Assembly (NCBI GenBank): GCA_963969345.1
Contig: OZ017769.1
Location: forward strand, 5,397,725-5,461,724
Source: Turbatrix aceti
Taxonomy: Eukaryota; Nematoda; Chromadorea; Rhabditida; Panagrolaimidae
DNA length: 64,000 nucleotides
Direction: 5' to 3'
Positions 45,920 to 58,900 of this stretch are shown here, piece after piece. A program made the translations under genes and the position numbers. Under the pieces are notes generated by a model. The model had not been told where the DNA came from and ran no database searches. It saw only the letters and a program-made list of their open reading frames with translations. Position 1 is the first letter of the stretch, and the number at the start of each line of letters is the position of its first letter.

Positions 45920-48900
45920 TCAGGCGAGGTTGAAGCCCTGGTTGTTTTCGATGCAGATCCTCAGCCGCCTCAGGAGTTCCTGTTTGTCGGTGATGTTCGG
46001 CAGGTCGAGCAGGTTGAAGCACGTATGGGCTGCGGGAATTTTGGCGGGATCGGTCGGCTGTATAAACATGCTGACCTTGCTCATGCCCTTCCACGGAATC
46101 CGGGTCGTGCCCATGAGAAAGAGAAGGAACTTTTTCTTTTCTTCTTCTTCCAGTTCGAAAAACGCCTCCCAGAAGGCCTTGATCGCGGGGTGGTCCTTGT
46201 AGTAGCCGTCCTTGTATTTGCAGTTCTGAAAAAAAAACAAAATGAGCCAGTCTCACACTCCAGATTTTTTTTAAATCGACTCCGAAAAGTCGGGACTTTT
46301 TTTGAATAAAATGTACCCTAAAAAATTCATCATTTTTATAAAATTGGGCAAAATTCACCATTTTCATAAATTTCGAGTATTTCTTGTTCAAAATTCATTA
46401 ATGCCAGAAATTTCCTACGTTTTTGATATTTTTGTGCGTGTTTAATAAAAATATTTTCCGGGAGCAAAATTTTAGTCAAAATAAATCGATTCGTTGTCAG
46501 AATCGATTTTTTAATACAGTTTCGAACTTCAAAGACACCCACCTCTCTGAGTTCATCCCAATCGTAGTTTTCGTTGCCAGACATGAGTTCCATGAGCTCT
46601 TTGGCCTGAAAGACACTCAGCAGCTCGGGACCAAAGAGAAACTCGAATCCTTTCTTGAAGTCATCCAGCTGATTTTTGAGCTGTCCATTCTGCCCGATGA
46701 CCAATCGTCGTTGGACGTATAACTGCAAAAAATCCATATATCCAACAAAAAAACCGTCATCCAAAAAAAAAACCCACATCAACAAATTCCCGCTTATTTT
46801 CCTGCGTAACCGGAATCTCCGCGCCACCGGATTTGAGTTCAACTTCCTCCGAGTGGCCGAGGATGTTGATGTTCATGACAAAGTTGAGCATGAAGACGTC
46901 GGCGATGTCGTCGCCCTCGTACTCCAGCAACTGCTCGAGGGAGCGTGCCTCGACGGGATGCAGATCCTGGAGGTCCTGGAACGTGAGCGGCAGCCCGGTG
47001 AGGTACTTGTACAGCCCCAGGGGAAACGGGAGTGCCACGAGGATGGCGTTGTAGATGGCCATGCTGCAGAGGATGCCAACGATGTAGTACTGGTAGCTTT
47101 CGATCGGGATGTCCGAAAACCAGATGTAATGCGAGTCTGGATCTTCGTTGAACATTCCGTACCTGAAAACACCACCGTCGATGAATTACAAAATTCAGGA
47201 ACGGGGATGGACAAACAGTCATTTTTTCGATCGCAAACGAACATCGAACAGATTTTTTTATAAATTGTGCAAAATTTTGTATCCACGATTATAAAAACAA
47301 AAAATTGGAAAGTCCACATTTTCTCGTTTTGAAAAACAGTCTTCCTACATCTTTTCGCGGTAAAAGTTGACAATTTTTATCTGCCATTTTCTTGTCAAAT
47401 GACATCAATTTTGACACTGTTACCGTGAATTTACCCCATTTTTTCGTTTAATCGGTTCGAAAATTGTAACTTTGTCCGCGAACGAACGCAAACAAATAAA
47501 TTTAATAAAAACCTATTCGCAAACGAATAAAAACAGGAAAAATCAAATTTTTTTGCTCTACTCTATTCACAAAACTCACTTCATCTGCAGCAATTCGGGG
47601 AAGAGTAGCATGAAGAATTCCTTCCGGACACCGCCCTCGTCTTCGCCGTCCTCGCCTCTGAAAGCCACCCGAAGTGGCTTCTTCAGCTCGCGTCGATCCA
47701 TGTTGTGAAGGGCGCCAATCGTGTCGTGGACAATGTTGTTGCGATCGACTTCGATCGAGCAGAACGGCATCATGGAGCCTAGATTGAAAAACCCAAAGGC
47801 AAATATCGAGTCTTCCTGGATCCGCGTCTAAAGTAAACAAAAACCGTTTTTTTAAGCTCAATTTTTTTTCAAAAAAAACCTACGTGCTGTGCAATTTTTG
47901 AATAACATTCGAGGACGTTCGTCTTTGCTGCCACATTCATCAAAAACGGGTAATCGAACCAGAAAAACGCGTTCGGCACTTTGGGTACGTCGATGTCAGC
48001 TCGCATTTCAGGGTGCTGAAATCGATTTTATACAAAAAAATAAAAAACAAAAAAACTTACTCTGTAAAGAAAAGACTGAATAAAGTCCATCTTCAGATTG
48101 ACCTTGTCCTCGAGCGAGTTCAGATAAAAGTGGTCGTACGGAATAACTCCGGTAATACGGTTGACTGCGGCCAGTTTCTTGATCACGTCCAGCAGCGACC
48201 GGAAGACAGGCGGATTATCGTGGTGCAGGTTGAACTGATACTCAAGCACGTTCATCAGGAAGCGCGTGAATCGGTTAAAGTGCCGCGTCGGCAGAGCCTT
48301 CCACCACGTTTCAAATTGCTTTTCCATGCGGTTGATGATTTTCTGCAGCAAATCGATGTACCTGCTGAGGAAGGTCTCGAAGAAGGACTTTTTCGGCAGA
48401 GAAGACATGCTCGGCACCCAGGGGAGGACGAAGAAGAAACGGGCAAGCTCGTGATTGAGGGGCTCGTCGGTCACCGCCAGTCTGTCACCGATTTGGAAAA
48501 TTTCGCACAGTTCGAGGTTGTTTTCGATCTAAAAAGCCTTTTTTGTCGCCCATTCAAAAAAAATTGTTAAAACCAAAAAAAAAATTGTGAAAACCAAAAA
48601 AAAATTCTTGAAAAAAATTTATTAGGAAAAAATGCACACGAAAGCCAAAATTATTATAAAACGGGTAAAAATATGCAAAATAAGTGAATCGTACTTTTTT
48701 TGAACGCCATTTTCGAATTTTGAAAAAATCTATCTCAAAAAAAATTTTTTTGACAATAATAAAATTTTTTTTGGCCATACGGGTGAAAGCCTTAGAACTC
48801 CCCCTTCACCTACCAGCTCGATGTACTGCGGAGCATGTGATGAGCTCTCAATCAGCCCCATCGCGTACATGACATTATCGAGATCGACGCCAATACACGC

Positions 48901-50742
48901 ATCGCCCAGGATGTACTTTCGATCGTCTTCGTAGAGGAAAGATCCGTTGATGCACCCGACAGACGAAAAAACAGATTCGATTTCTGCGATGATGTCCATC
49001 TTGATGCCAGCGTCGATGAGTCTCCGCGTCTCCTTGAAGTTCAGGAACTTTGGGATACGCACCCGGTGTTCGATCGGCAGTGGCAAAGTTGGCAGCTGAA
49101 AATCAACCAAACATAAAAAATTCAAAATTCTACATTTTTATAGAAAACTCACATCAGACATATCATCGACGAGGAAAAAAGTATGCTCCGCGCCACAGAA
49201 GACCGCAGCGACGTTCGACATGTTTCTGACGAGTTTCGGTGAATATTGGTTTTTGAAATCCCCGACTCCGAGTTGACCCGTGTTGTTGAGGCCAAAGGCG
49301 TAGACGCTGCCATTGGTCACGGCCATTGTGTACCGGCTGCCGCAGGCGATGGACGACACCGTGTACCCCAGCAGGTCGATGACTCCCTTGGGCATGCCGA
49401 CCACGTCGCACTTCCGTCCATCGCCAATCTGGCCCTGCGAATTGTTGCCAAAAGCCAGAACTCGGCCTTCGAGGGTGAGAACGACGGTGTGCTTCGCTCC
49501 ACAGGCAACATAGACCACTTTAGTCAGCGAACTCACCGGTGAGGGGTCGAGAGTGAATCGATCGCTGACATTTCCCGCAGTTTGGCCATTTGAGTTATTC
49601 CCGAAGCAGAAAACCTGTCCACCGGCTGTGAGAGCAGCAAAATGACACGCCCCTGCTGCCACCTGGACGACCGGGTAGAGAGAGAGCAACTCCACCTGGG
49701 TAGGCATCAGGTGCGAGTCGTTGAATAGGCCAAACACGTACACCGAACACGCTGAATTGCCCTGTTTCCAGTTAAAAACAACATAAAACCCCAAAAAAAC
49801 TCACAAGTCGTCAGTGTGATGGTCGTATTTTCGCCGCAGGCAACCTGGATGACCTCGGTCAACATGCTCAGTCGTCTGAAAAACACAAACACATTTAATG
49901 ATCTCCGAGCCGTCCAAAAATAAACAAGAAACTCACTGGGGCCTCGTAATTTTAGGACACGGCTCGACGCCGCACTGCGAAACGTGATTCGCGCCCCAGA
50001 GGAACAGACGACCGTCATTGGTGACTGCAGCGTTGTGGTACAGGCCGGAAGCGATCTGAATAATTGTCTTTCCGGAGAGGTTGATCGGCGCTATCGTAAA
50101 TGACTCTGAAAAAGGTGGATATTCAAAAAATAAAAAAAAGTCGTGTAATGAAATTTCAAATTTGTTGTTCAAAGACATAAAATCCGCCCGGCGGGCCTAA
50201 AAATTTTAAGCCGGCCGGAAAAAACGGGAAAAAAATTCGAGTCATTTTTTCGAATAAAAATATGATTTTTAGACGTTTTTGTGTAACATTCATCATATTT
50301 TTTACTTTTTAAAAAAAGTTAATAATTATTACGCATTTTTGCATTTGAACAAAAACGTTTTCCAAATTTTATTATACTTTTCAAAAAAACAGCCAATTAA
50401 ATTGCTTAAAAATGCCGCGGCATGGGCCTAAAAATTTAAGCCGGACGGTTTTATGCCTTGATTTCAATTTAGGTAAACATTGCATGGATTTTTATAAAAC
50501 AGCAGGCACCAACCATCGGTAGTAGGAAGCCTCCCCAGCTGTCCACATTCGTTGGATCCGACGCTGTAGACAACACCATCGTCGTCGAGGATAAGCGTGT
50601 GCTTGACGCCGCACGAGACCATGCACACGTTGGAAGGCACTGTCACCTCAAAAGGCACTGCCACACACATGCTGTCGTCGTCTGAGGTGTCCTCCCCCAT
50701 CTGGCCATCGCCGCGATAGCCGACGGCAAATAGACGAGGCAT
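45920..50742 (-). CDS. HERC4: HERC4-like E3 ubiquitin ligase (RCC1 repeats plus HECT domain)
   Basis: Transfers ubiquitin from E2 to substrates through a HECT-domain cysteine. ATG 50742 begins MPRLFAVGYRGDGQMGED. RCC1-type repeats follow across several exons (CGVKHTLILDDDGVVYSVGS, SGLYHNAAVTNDGRLFLWGA, CGAKHTVVLTLEGRVLAFGN, CGSRYTMAVTNGSVYAFGLN), making a seven-bladed propeller. A helical linker leads to the HECT domain: RVAFRGEDGEDEGGVRKEFF, GLPLTFQDLQDLHPVEARSL and the active site AHTCFNLLDLP near the end, which is intact. The order and rough length (just over 1,000 aa) fit HERC3/HERC4 of animals. About 12 introns; introns 50100-50510, 47161-47578 and 48530-48815 carry repeats. It lies between NME6 and Drosha, all on the same strand. 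Confidence 0.93.
47204..47535. mobile_element. MITE-like element, diverged relative of 26574-26902, inverted
   Basis: Lies in a HERC4-like intron. Its left end GGGATGGACAA matches the terminal repeat of the 26574 element. The reverse complement contains TTTGTTTGCGTTCGTTCGCG and AATTGATGTCATTTGACAAG, close to the interior of that element. The right terminal repeat was not found, so it is probably truncated. Confidence 0.45.
48635..48725. repeat. AT-rich dispersed repeat, copy 2
   Basis: Contains GCAAAATAAGTGAATCGTAC, then TTTTTTTGAACGCC and TTTTCGAATTTTG, parallel to 45590-45680. It lies in a HERC4-like intron. Confidence 0.5.
50176..50454. mobile_element. Short inverted-repeat element in HERC4-like intron 1
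   Basis: The left end CATAAAATCCGCCCGGC and the reverse complement of the right end, CATAAAACCGTCCGGC, match with one gap and one change. Each end also carries GGGCCTAAAAATTT(T)AAGCCGG in direct orientation. The interior is AT-rich and non-coding. No target duplication is clear. Confidence 0.5.
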
Positions 50743-51335
50743 CTGAAATCAACACAGTTAATTTTTTTTTATTGAGTGCAAAGAAACAAGCACGTGGTCA
50801 TACATACGCGAAGCGCGGAGGCGCGAGAGGGCAGATGCAAAAAAAGAGAGAGAAAACAACCATGCTCGTTGACGAACCCTTCTGCCCTGTGCGCACGCCG
50901 ATGCGTTCGCCCCCGGGGGCACCACCACGGATTGCCAAGGTATCCTACAACCCTCTCTTTATAAATCCATGACAACCAAGCCTAGGCTAAGGCGGATTTC
51001 AGGGAATTTTATAATAATAACGTGCAAAAAAACATCTTGCTGCCAGTTTTTGCAATTGCGCGAAAGTGAATCTTCTTGGTCACAGTTTGCCAATCATATT
51101 TATAAACACGCCCGACAATGTTTCCTGCACTTTCGCTTTCAATGTTTCCTGCACAATGTTTCCTGAACTTTCGCGAAAGCCTCGCCTCAAAAAATCAGGC
51201 CAGGACTACTTTTTTTCTTCGTTGTTCGGTGCACCTGACTGCTGGAAAACGAAAAACAAAGGGGGGCTTTATTGTCAGTTTACAACAATTTTAACAGTGA
51301 ACAGTGAAATAAACAATTTTCAAGCGCCTCGATCT

Positions 51336-54300
51336 TTACCGGGGGGCATTGCCCGAGTGTGTGGCAATCAACTCCTGAACCTTGTCAAAATTCATGTCAT
51401 CTCGTATGGCGTAGAGGGATTTGGCGATACACGATAGCGGGAAGAGGTGTGAATGGGTGAGAAGCGCATTGGATGCAGCGTTCATCTCCGCGTCTCTGGT
51501 TGTGATGCCTTCGCCTTCTGCCAGGCGTTTGGTCCTGAAACAGACGTTAGGGATCAGTGGTCACTTTGCAACCAGTGTTGTCGACCCGATAATTCCGGGT
51601 TCCGGGTCGGGTTACCCAAAAGTTTTCGGTTTTCCGAATTTATGGGCTCGAAAACCATAAAAAATGTCCAAATGGTGAAAAAATAAAAGTTCAAAAAACT
51701 AAATTTGAGTCCGGGTCGAGTAACCCGAAATTTTCGGGTCGGGATACCCGAAAAATCTCCGAATCCAAAAACATTGCTCGTAACCAATCAAAAACTCACT
51801 TGACATAAACCCCGATGACAAACCGACGATTATTGCTCGCGCCGGTGCTCTCGAGTACCCTATAATGCGGCACTGTTGGCTTGATATTGATCTCAGTAGC
51901 GATCTGGAGGCAGCACTGCTGAAGTAGGGATTTGGGGTCACTCCAGGACTGCAGCATGATAAAGCGTCTCAGCCGGGTCAGGTAGAGGATGTTGATGAGG
52001 TGAGACACGTACAAGAAGCCATACTCGATGAAGACGGCGCCGACGTAGGCCTCGAGCAGGTCGGCTTTTTCCTTGAAACGCGATTCCTCGCCGCCGAGCG
52101 AGGAAGATGCCTCGGTGCCGATGAGGAAGTCTTCGAGGCCGAGGTCGTCCGAAATCCGGGCCTGCGTCAGGTTGCTGACGAGACAGGTGCGCAGCAGGGA
52201 CAGGTTGCCCTCGTTGTGGAATGGGTACCTTTTGTAGAGCTCGTGCGTGATCGCGAGTTGCAGAACGCTGTCTCCGAGGAATTCTAGGGTCTGGTTGTCG
52301 CCTCTGAAAGAGATATACGTTCAAATTCAAATTCCCCGATAAAACCAAGGCAAAATGGTCAAAAATTTCAAGCCACAGCTTTTAAAAGCATTTTTAGAGG
52401 TCATTTTTGTAAAAGTTTTTTCTTGTGTAAAAAATTTTTTAAAAACATAAAAACGTCAGAAAATCAGTTTTAATCGAAAAATAATCTTTTTAAAAAATTT
52501 TTTCCTGGCCAGCCAAATTCAAACCCAATTTTTTCCAAAAACCCACTTCGTTAAAAAGTTGTCGCCCACAGCTCGCTTGATAAAAACCCTGGCGAGCAGT
52601 CTGATGTGCCAGAACCTGACCCCCAGCGCCTCCTCGAGCTCGGTGAGCTTCTGCAGCACCGGAAAGCGAGGGATGAGGTGGCGGTCGCCTGCGGGGTAAT
52701 CATTCAGCAGGACGTGAGGTGGAGCGTTGATCCACAGCTCGTAGGCCCCGGGCTCTTCCAGGAAAGCGTATTTCGCGTAGACACGGTCGACAAGATCGAT
52801 GCCATCGTCAAGAAACAGTGCCCCCATGAGAGCTTCCAGAGCGTTGGCCAGGGCGTGGTCCAGGTCCATGCGATTGTATGGATCCACGTGGTGCGCGAAG
52901 AGCAGGACCTCCTGCAGCTTCAGACGCTGAAATCCATCTGTTATCTGACCTGGACCATCGCAGAGATCAACTCACATCCGCGATGACGCTGAGAGTCTCA
53001 TTTCGAACCAGACACGACCGATTAGTGGCCAGAAATCCTTCATCGTGCTGCGGGTACATGAGAAAGAGACGGTAAGTCGTCACGAGACCCACCGCGGCGT
53101 CGCCGAGGAACTCGAGTCGCTCGTTGTCAAAGTTGAAGGAGTTCTTGAAGGGCATAGATTGGTCCGCAGTCAGGTTGGATACGTTCATGGCCTCCATGAG
53201 GGTCTCGAAGCCTCGGCGCTTGATCGTCCGCTTCGATTTGGACGTAGACCCGGAGTAGCCGCAGTTGAAGAAGACTGTCCGGCAGAAGTCCACGTTGGCC
53301 CCTGCCAGGGTACGGTGAGAGGGGTGGGAGAGGGCTAGTTCTAGTCGAATGGGCTCCTGAAAGCGGTATTTGCATTTTTGATTCCCGCAGGGAAAAAAAT
53401 TGGGCCGAACTGTTTTTTATAATTTGTTATCATCATTGAACAACCTTTTTTTTGCGTAAAAAGTACTAAAACTTTGTTTGTGATGCTTGATTGTCAAGAA
53501 AAAATCATATTACATTTTAAAATGCCGTTAATGCAAAATTAAAAATACAATTGATGCCAAACAAACAAAAAATTGTCTTTTTTGACAAATTTTTAGTTTT
53601 TTAGGCCCATTTGTTAGTCCAGCACCTGGCCTAAATTTTGTCCCTGCTGCAGATCCATAAAAAAACACTCACCTTAAGTTCATACTGCAACACAGTTTCC
53701 TGAAACCTGCAAAGCGAGGACCTGTACCTGAACAACGCCACCATGGACAACGCATGGATCGCATGAACCGCAAAATCGGGACGAAGACCAGTCAGGTAAT
53801 AGCCCCGGGCAGAGACCGAGACCTCACAGATGCGCTCCTTTCCTCGTTTCCGCTTCCTGCGCTCGTCTTCCCTGACTGTAATAACGTTTGTCGGCAGCGT
53901 GGCGTGGTGCACCAGCATTGGGTACTCGCCCTTCTGCCGTGGCTGCTGGATCTCGTCTATGCGCAGGGTTTTAGGCCTTTTGGTGGGGTTTGTCATGAGT
54001 GTGCCAGTTTTGCGGTAGACACGGTTGGATTCGGCGGAGATGGGAATGAACTGGTATCTGAGGTAGTCCAGGACGGTTTTCATGGGCAGCAGCTTTTTTC
54101 CTGAAGCCCAAAAATAGGTTAATCTCGCTAAAACGCCTGAATCAACCCACGTTTGCCGTTACCGTCGCCGTGAACGAAGCGAGGAAAAATGTGCCACGCC
54201 GGGCAGTGCAGCTTAGGATCCATGTTCGCAGGTCCTCGGTTGACGTCGTAGACTTCGAGCACGTCCTCAAACAGGTAATCGTAAAAAATCTCCAATTCCT

Positions 54301-55985
54301 CCACCGTAAACTCCTAAAAAACAACAAAATCCGCTATAAAAACTCAGTCAAAGGCTTCAAACCGTCGGGGGTTGCTCCTTGACCAGCCGGAACACCCAGC
54401 CGTCGAAGAGCTCGTTGAGGGACTCTGCGGGGAAGGCTTCCGAGTAGGGTGCATGGAAAAACAGTGAAAACCCCTCGAACTCGAAACAGTCGTCGTCAAC
54501 GATGATGGACGTCGCCTCCAAGCCCGGGGAGCATGGCGAAGACGCCTGGACAAGGACGTAGTGGTAGAGCGAGCTGAGATTGTTCGAATCCGGTCTGCAC
54601 TTTGGCACGGGTGTCTCGCCGTAGAAGTGCTGGTGATGGACGCCGGTGGCTTTGTCCTCGGCAGAGCATGAGCAGAGGTCGTAGGGCAGCGTCGCGGCGG
54701 GTTCGTTGAACGAGAGGAACTTGTCGATGCAGCCGGGGACGCGTGCGCGGCGTTCTGCCTGCAAAAAAAAGGCATATTGAGGGTCTTTGACGGTCAGGTG
54801 AGGTTCCCCACCGTAGCAATGATGGAGCGGAATTTTTTCTTTTTCCGCATCTCGTTAGTCGAAAAACTCCGATTGGGTAATGCAAACTCGTCATCGGCCT
54901 TGATGGCACCCTCTTCGTCGTCCGAGACGACCTCAGGGTACATTGTTCGGTTCCCGGTGAATGACGTGAAGGACACAGTCAAAGGCCGGAGCACTGAGTT
55001 CTTGAATTTGCCAATTGAGGAGGCTACGCTGGGTTTTGCGGTGCATTCTGCGGTGTTATCCGTCTGAAAAGGCGCCGGATGGTTCACAGTGTCCAGGTAT
55101 ACTGTACAATTTTTGTGTTTCATGCAAGGACAAAAATTAGGCCACAATTTCGGTCTAATAAACTTTTTCAACAATTTTTTCGTCATCCAACAAGTTTTTT
55201 TTGGCGTAAAAAAGTACTAAAATTTTGTTCTAGTAGTCTTTTTTTTATCAGTTTTTAGTTTTTAGGTCCATTTTTTTAGTCCAGAACCCATTGGACCAGG
55301 TAGGCCCAATTTTTATCCCATGAAAATTTCAAATATCAAAATTTTTAGAGGGAACCTTGGATGCGCCTGATTTTGCCTGTGGCGATCGACGGAGGCGTGG
55401 AGAGAAACCGGGTCATCCCTGAGTGGTGACGACACCCCAAAAACAACGTCGTCGAGCAAATCGAACATTCCGGAAATCCCCTGACTTGTTGGTACTTTCT
55501 CAGATAATAATTCCTGATTTATGACTCCCTTCCTTGTTGATAGACACCGCCAAAAAAATAATTCCTGGTTGGATTACTCATTCCTCAGCGGTTAAAAATC
55601 ACATGCATGTGATTTAGAATTTGGCGATTAAATTTTTTTACGAGACCCATGGGAAGACAACACCCAGCAGGAGACCGGTAAAAATTAATAAAAGCACATT
55701 CGGCGATAATGGAATGCGTAATCGCGTGTTTTGACCCCGGTCGATTGTAAACACCTGATCACACATTTAAAAAAATATTGCAAGGCATACCAGGTTGTAG
55801 TCGCCGTTTGAATGCGGCTCGATGACCGCATTTGAATGGACAACGCGGGTTTTTTTCAGGTAGGGTTGATTGGACGCGTCACAGTCTTCGAAAGAGAGCT
55901 CATCCGAGTCGAGCTGCTTCCAGTCAAACTCCTCCCAAACCGAAGAGGCCGGACGCGAAGAAGTCGACTCGGTAGCGCGCTGCAT
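51336..55985 (-). CDS. DROSHA: Drosha, nuclear ribonuclease III
   Basis: Cuts primary microRNA hairpins in the Microprocessor complex with DGCR8/Pasha. ATG 55985 begins [20 protein letters not shown]. The central domain shows [38 protein letters not shown] and [18 protein letters not shown]. The platform/PAZ-like part has [17 protein letters not shown] and [20 protein letters not shown]. RNase IIIa has [18 protein letters not shown] and [17 protein letters not shown]; RNase IIIb has [18 protein letters not shown] and [16 protein letters not shown], with acidic catalytic residues present. [17 protein letters not shown] and a dsRBD ([34 protein letters not shown]) close the protein, which ends SGNAPR. 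These features separate it from Dicer (no helicase). About 12 introns. Confidence 0.96.
51576..51775. repeat. Intronic palindromic repeat, CGGGT...ACCCG family, copy 3
   Basis: Lies in the last Drosha intron. It contains GGGTTCCGGGTCGGGTTACC, TTTTCGGTTTTCCGAA and GAGTAACCCGAAATTTTCGG. It resembles COPA and QARS intron copies. Confidence 0.6.
53394..53650. repeat. Drosha intron repeat, copy A
   Basis: Contains TTTTTTTGCGTAAAAAGTAC and AAACTTTGTTT, and near its end TTTTTTAGGCCCATTTGTTA followed by GTCCAGCACC. The same blocks in the same order occur at 55130-55325 in another Drosha intron. Confidence 0.55.
55130..55325. repeat. Drosha intron repeat, copy B
   Basis: Contains TTTTTGGCGTAAAAAAGTAC and AAAATTTTGTTC, and near its end AGTTTTTAGGTCCATTTTTT followed by AGTCCAGAACC. 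It parallels copy A but lacks about 60 bases of the interior. Confidence 0.55.
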
Positions 55986-58900
55986 CGTCGATGATCAGTG
56001 ACGACGTGAAGACAGGATAAGATAGCCCAAAGAATCTTAAAAAACAGTAGCCAATAAAATCTTTGCAAAAATTTTTTGAGTTGCAAACTTCGTCTTTTCG
56101 TGGTAGGAGGAGCTGCAAATGCTCTTTGAATTTTTTATCAACTGTTTTTGATTTTATAAATTCGCCTGTGTTATCAGGACCGTTTTCATTGATAAAACAA
56201 AAGTACAAGTAGCCTTTCCGCTGGGCAGACGATTATCGCGACAGACTTATTGGGAATAAGCGAGTATAGAAACTCCTCAAGCGAAAGTCATGGGAACGCT
56301 ACCGTCTGATGTTTTTCGAGGTGACTCAACTATGGCCGTCGAAACAACGGAATTCCAGAGCTCCGATATCGCTCTGCTTCTATCCTTCTCCTTTGCAGCC
56401 TTGTTTTTATTTCTTTCCTTTTGTCTCTGTGTGCTCGCTCTTTTTCGGGATTCTCGGTGGATGCTCCGATGCTCGCTCGCTCCGTCATCCGTCTTCCCTT
56501 CCCAAAAGGTGGGGTTTTTTCTCTCTCTCACGCACGATGACCTAAAAACGCCTCGACTCGGTTCGATTGAACTTCCTCATCCATCGATTGATCGGTCGGG
56601 GGCGAGAAATGAGGGATGGGATGGGATCTGTCTGCGTTTACGACCAGTGCGTGTCGTCCTCGTCCCCGGATGCGCTTGTACGGCTGCCAAAAAATCTATC
56701 TAGTCAGTTTTGTTTATTATATGCGGGACCGTTGAGCGGAGAGCTGAGCTGATGGTTGATGGTTGATGGCTGGCCGACGACCGACGACCGTAGCCGTAAG
56801 CCGGCTGTAATAATAGTTTAGGCCGGGTTTCGGGTTACTCTAAACCTGCTTGATGAGTGCGTGAGCCAGGAAGGCCCATCACACTTTCGCTTCTGTCAAC
56901 GACTGTAACAACCCTCCCCACCCCTTCATACAGCGAGTGACACAGATTTCATTCATTCCAGAACGCGCAATGAATGTGCTTGTTAGAAATCCGTGTCGGA
57001 CTGGCTTGCTTGCGCCGTGCCATATCCGCGGCCCCATAATTATTAATTAGTCAGATGTAGAGGACCAGTTTGCCGGATTTTGTCAGCTTCCACGCCTGAA
57101 GAATTGGGGTGCGTCAATGAACAAATTAAATTTTCATAAGCTGTAAGCTGGCCTCCTTCGGACGATTTTTAGGATTTTCAGTTGTTTCGTAGGGTTGCAA
57201 GCAGTCGGACTGAACTTTTCTGGCTGCTCGGGGCTCCGTGCAATGAATGAATGCGCTCCCTTCCTTTATTTTCTCTTTTTTGTGGATTGTGAATTCTGTG
57301 ATCACAAAAATGGAATTCAATTGAATTTTTAATGTCGCCCGAGGAAAACCCTTTTTTTTTTGTGAATTGTCTGCCTCTGGCCTAGCGCTGCTTAACGGTC
57401 CCGCTTCAAATAAAATAAAAAAAAATAATGGCAGGAAGCGTTACAGAATTGTTTGTCCAGCCACAGGTGTTCTTTTTCTAATTAGACGTTTTTTTTCTCG
57501 CGTTAGTTTTTTTTTCCGCTGCCTCCCAGGGCGGCCAGCGGACTGGGAGGGCCGGAGATATTTAATTGCAGCGTGCTACATTAATTAGGAATAGAAATAG
57601 GAATTCTGCAGTCATCTTGCGTTGGTTGTACGTACGCGTACGGGGCCGGCCGAAAAATGATGCGCGTAGCGGCTGGCGACACAAAATCTGGGGCCCATGC
57701 GCAGATTTTTGAGCGGGTACGAGTCGAGAGCGATGCAAGTGGAATCAGCCGCCTGCGGGCAGGGATTTTTTGCCCTGCAGGTTGGTAGGCTGGTTGAATG
57801 GTTAGACGAGCGGCTCTCTTGCACATAGGACCCGCCCCCTGCGGCAGAGGATGACACCCGTGCGTCCTCCCTCCCCCACCATCCTTAGGATGAGGTGGCA
57901 TTACGTCCGTCTCGCGGACAAAACGGAATACCAGCCGCACGCACGTTCACCACACTTGCGCCTCGCTCGCGACCACGCTCCTGACCGAGTCGAGTCGAGT
58001 CAGCGACCTCTCGGGCGACGATCGAAGCAAGCGACAAGCGAGTCTTGAACGGCTCTCCTCTGCGCTCGCAGTCTCGTCTACTCTCGTTTTGCAACCGTTC
58101 AAAAAGCTGGCTAAACAAATGGCTTTCCGGTCGATGCCGCCATTTTTTTCGTTGAAGGAGGGAGAAAAAAACGGCACAGCTGGCTGAGACGCTCGGAGGC
58201 ATGTTCGGCGCTGCCGCTGTCGTCAGGGGCTAGGGTTTGTTGCTCTCTGCGTGTGCCTGCGTGGTGTCGATACATATGTATGCCGGGGCGAGCGGCTGCG
58301 CTGCGGCACGCCATCCGAGCGCAACGCAACAACCGCCACGGCTACGGCATGCGCTGCTCTCGCCGGAGCGCCTTGGGCTAAATTGAACCAATTGCACTGT
58401 TCTTGCTCCATCCAGCTCCCCCCGTGTTTGTTTGTTATTATAAAATCGAACGTCCGTGACACACATTGCCGCCGCCACCGCCATCGCGGCTGCGGCTCTC
58501 GAATTGCCCCGGAAGGCGTTGTCTTCTCTTCTGCAGGACAGGAGGATCTGTACAACGGGCTCTGCTCTGCTCCGGCAGCCGGCGTCATCGTACGTGCTGC
58601 GCCTGCTGCGACGACGACTGTTTTGACTCACGCAAAACATCATTCTGACATGAGCGAGCGAGCGCGCACCCGTATCGTATATTATTGTATTTTGTTTCAG
58701 AGCTGCGTGTGTTTGTGTCTTTTTTTCCCTTTCCGGAGGCAGCGTGCAACGGTGTTGGATGGATGGATGGTTGCGAATCGATGTGATAAGCAAGAGCGGG
58801 GGCGCTCGCTCACCGGAGCAGCGCGCGCGCGCCGCCGCCTTCTCTCCTCTATTTTTCTCGTTCGTTCGTTCGCTCCTTCTCCTTTATTTTCTCTTTGCGT

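Noticed and set aside
51336..55985. Dicer as the identity of the RNase III gene
   Set aside because: No helicase domain is present, and the central-domain, RNase IIIa/b and dsRBD sequences match Drosha features instead.
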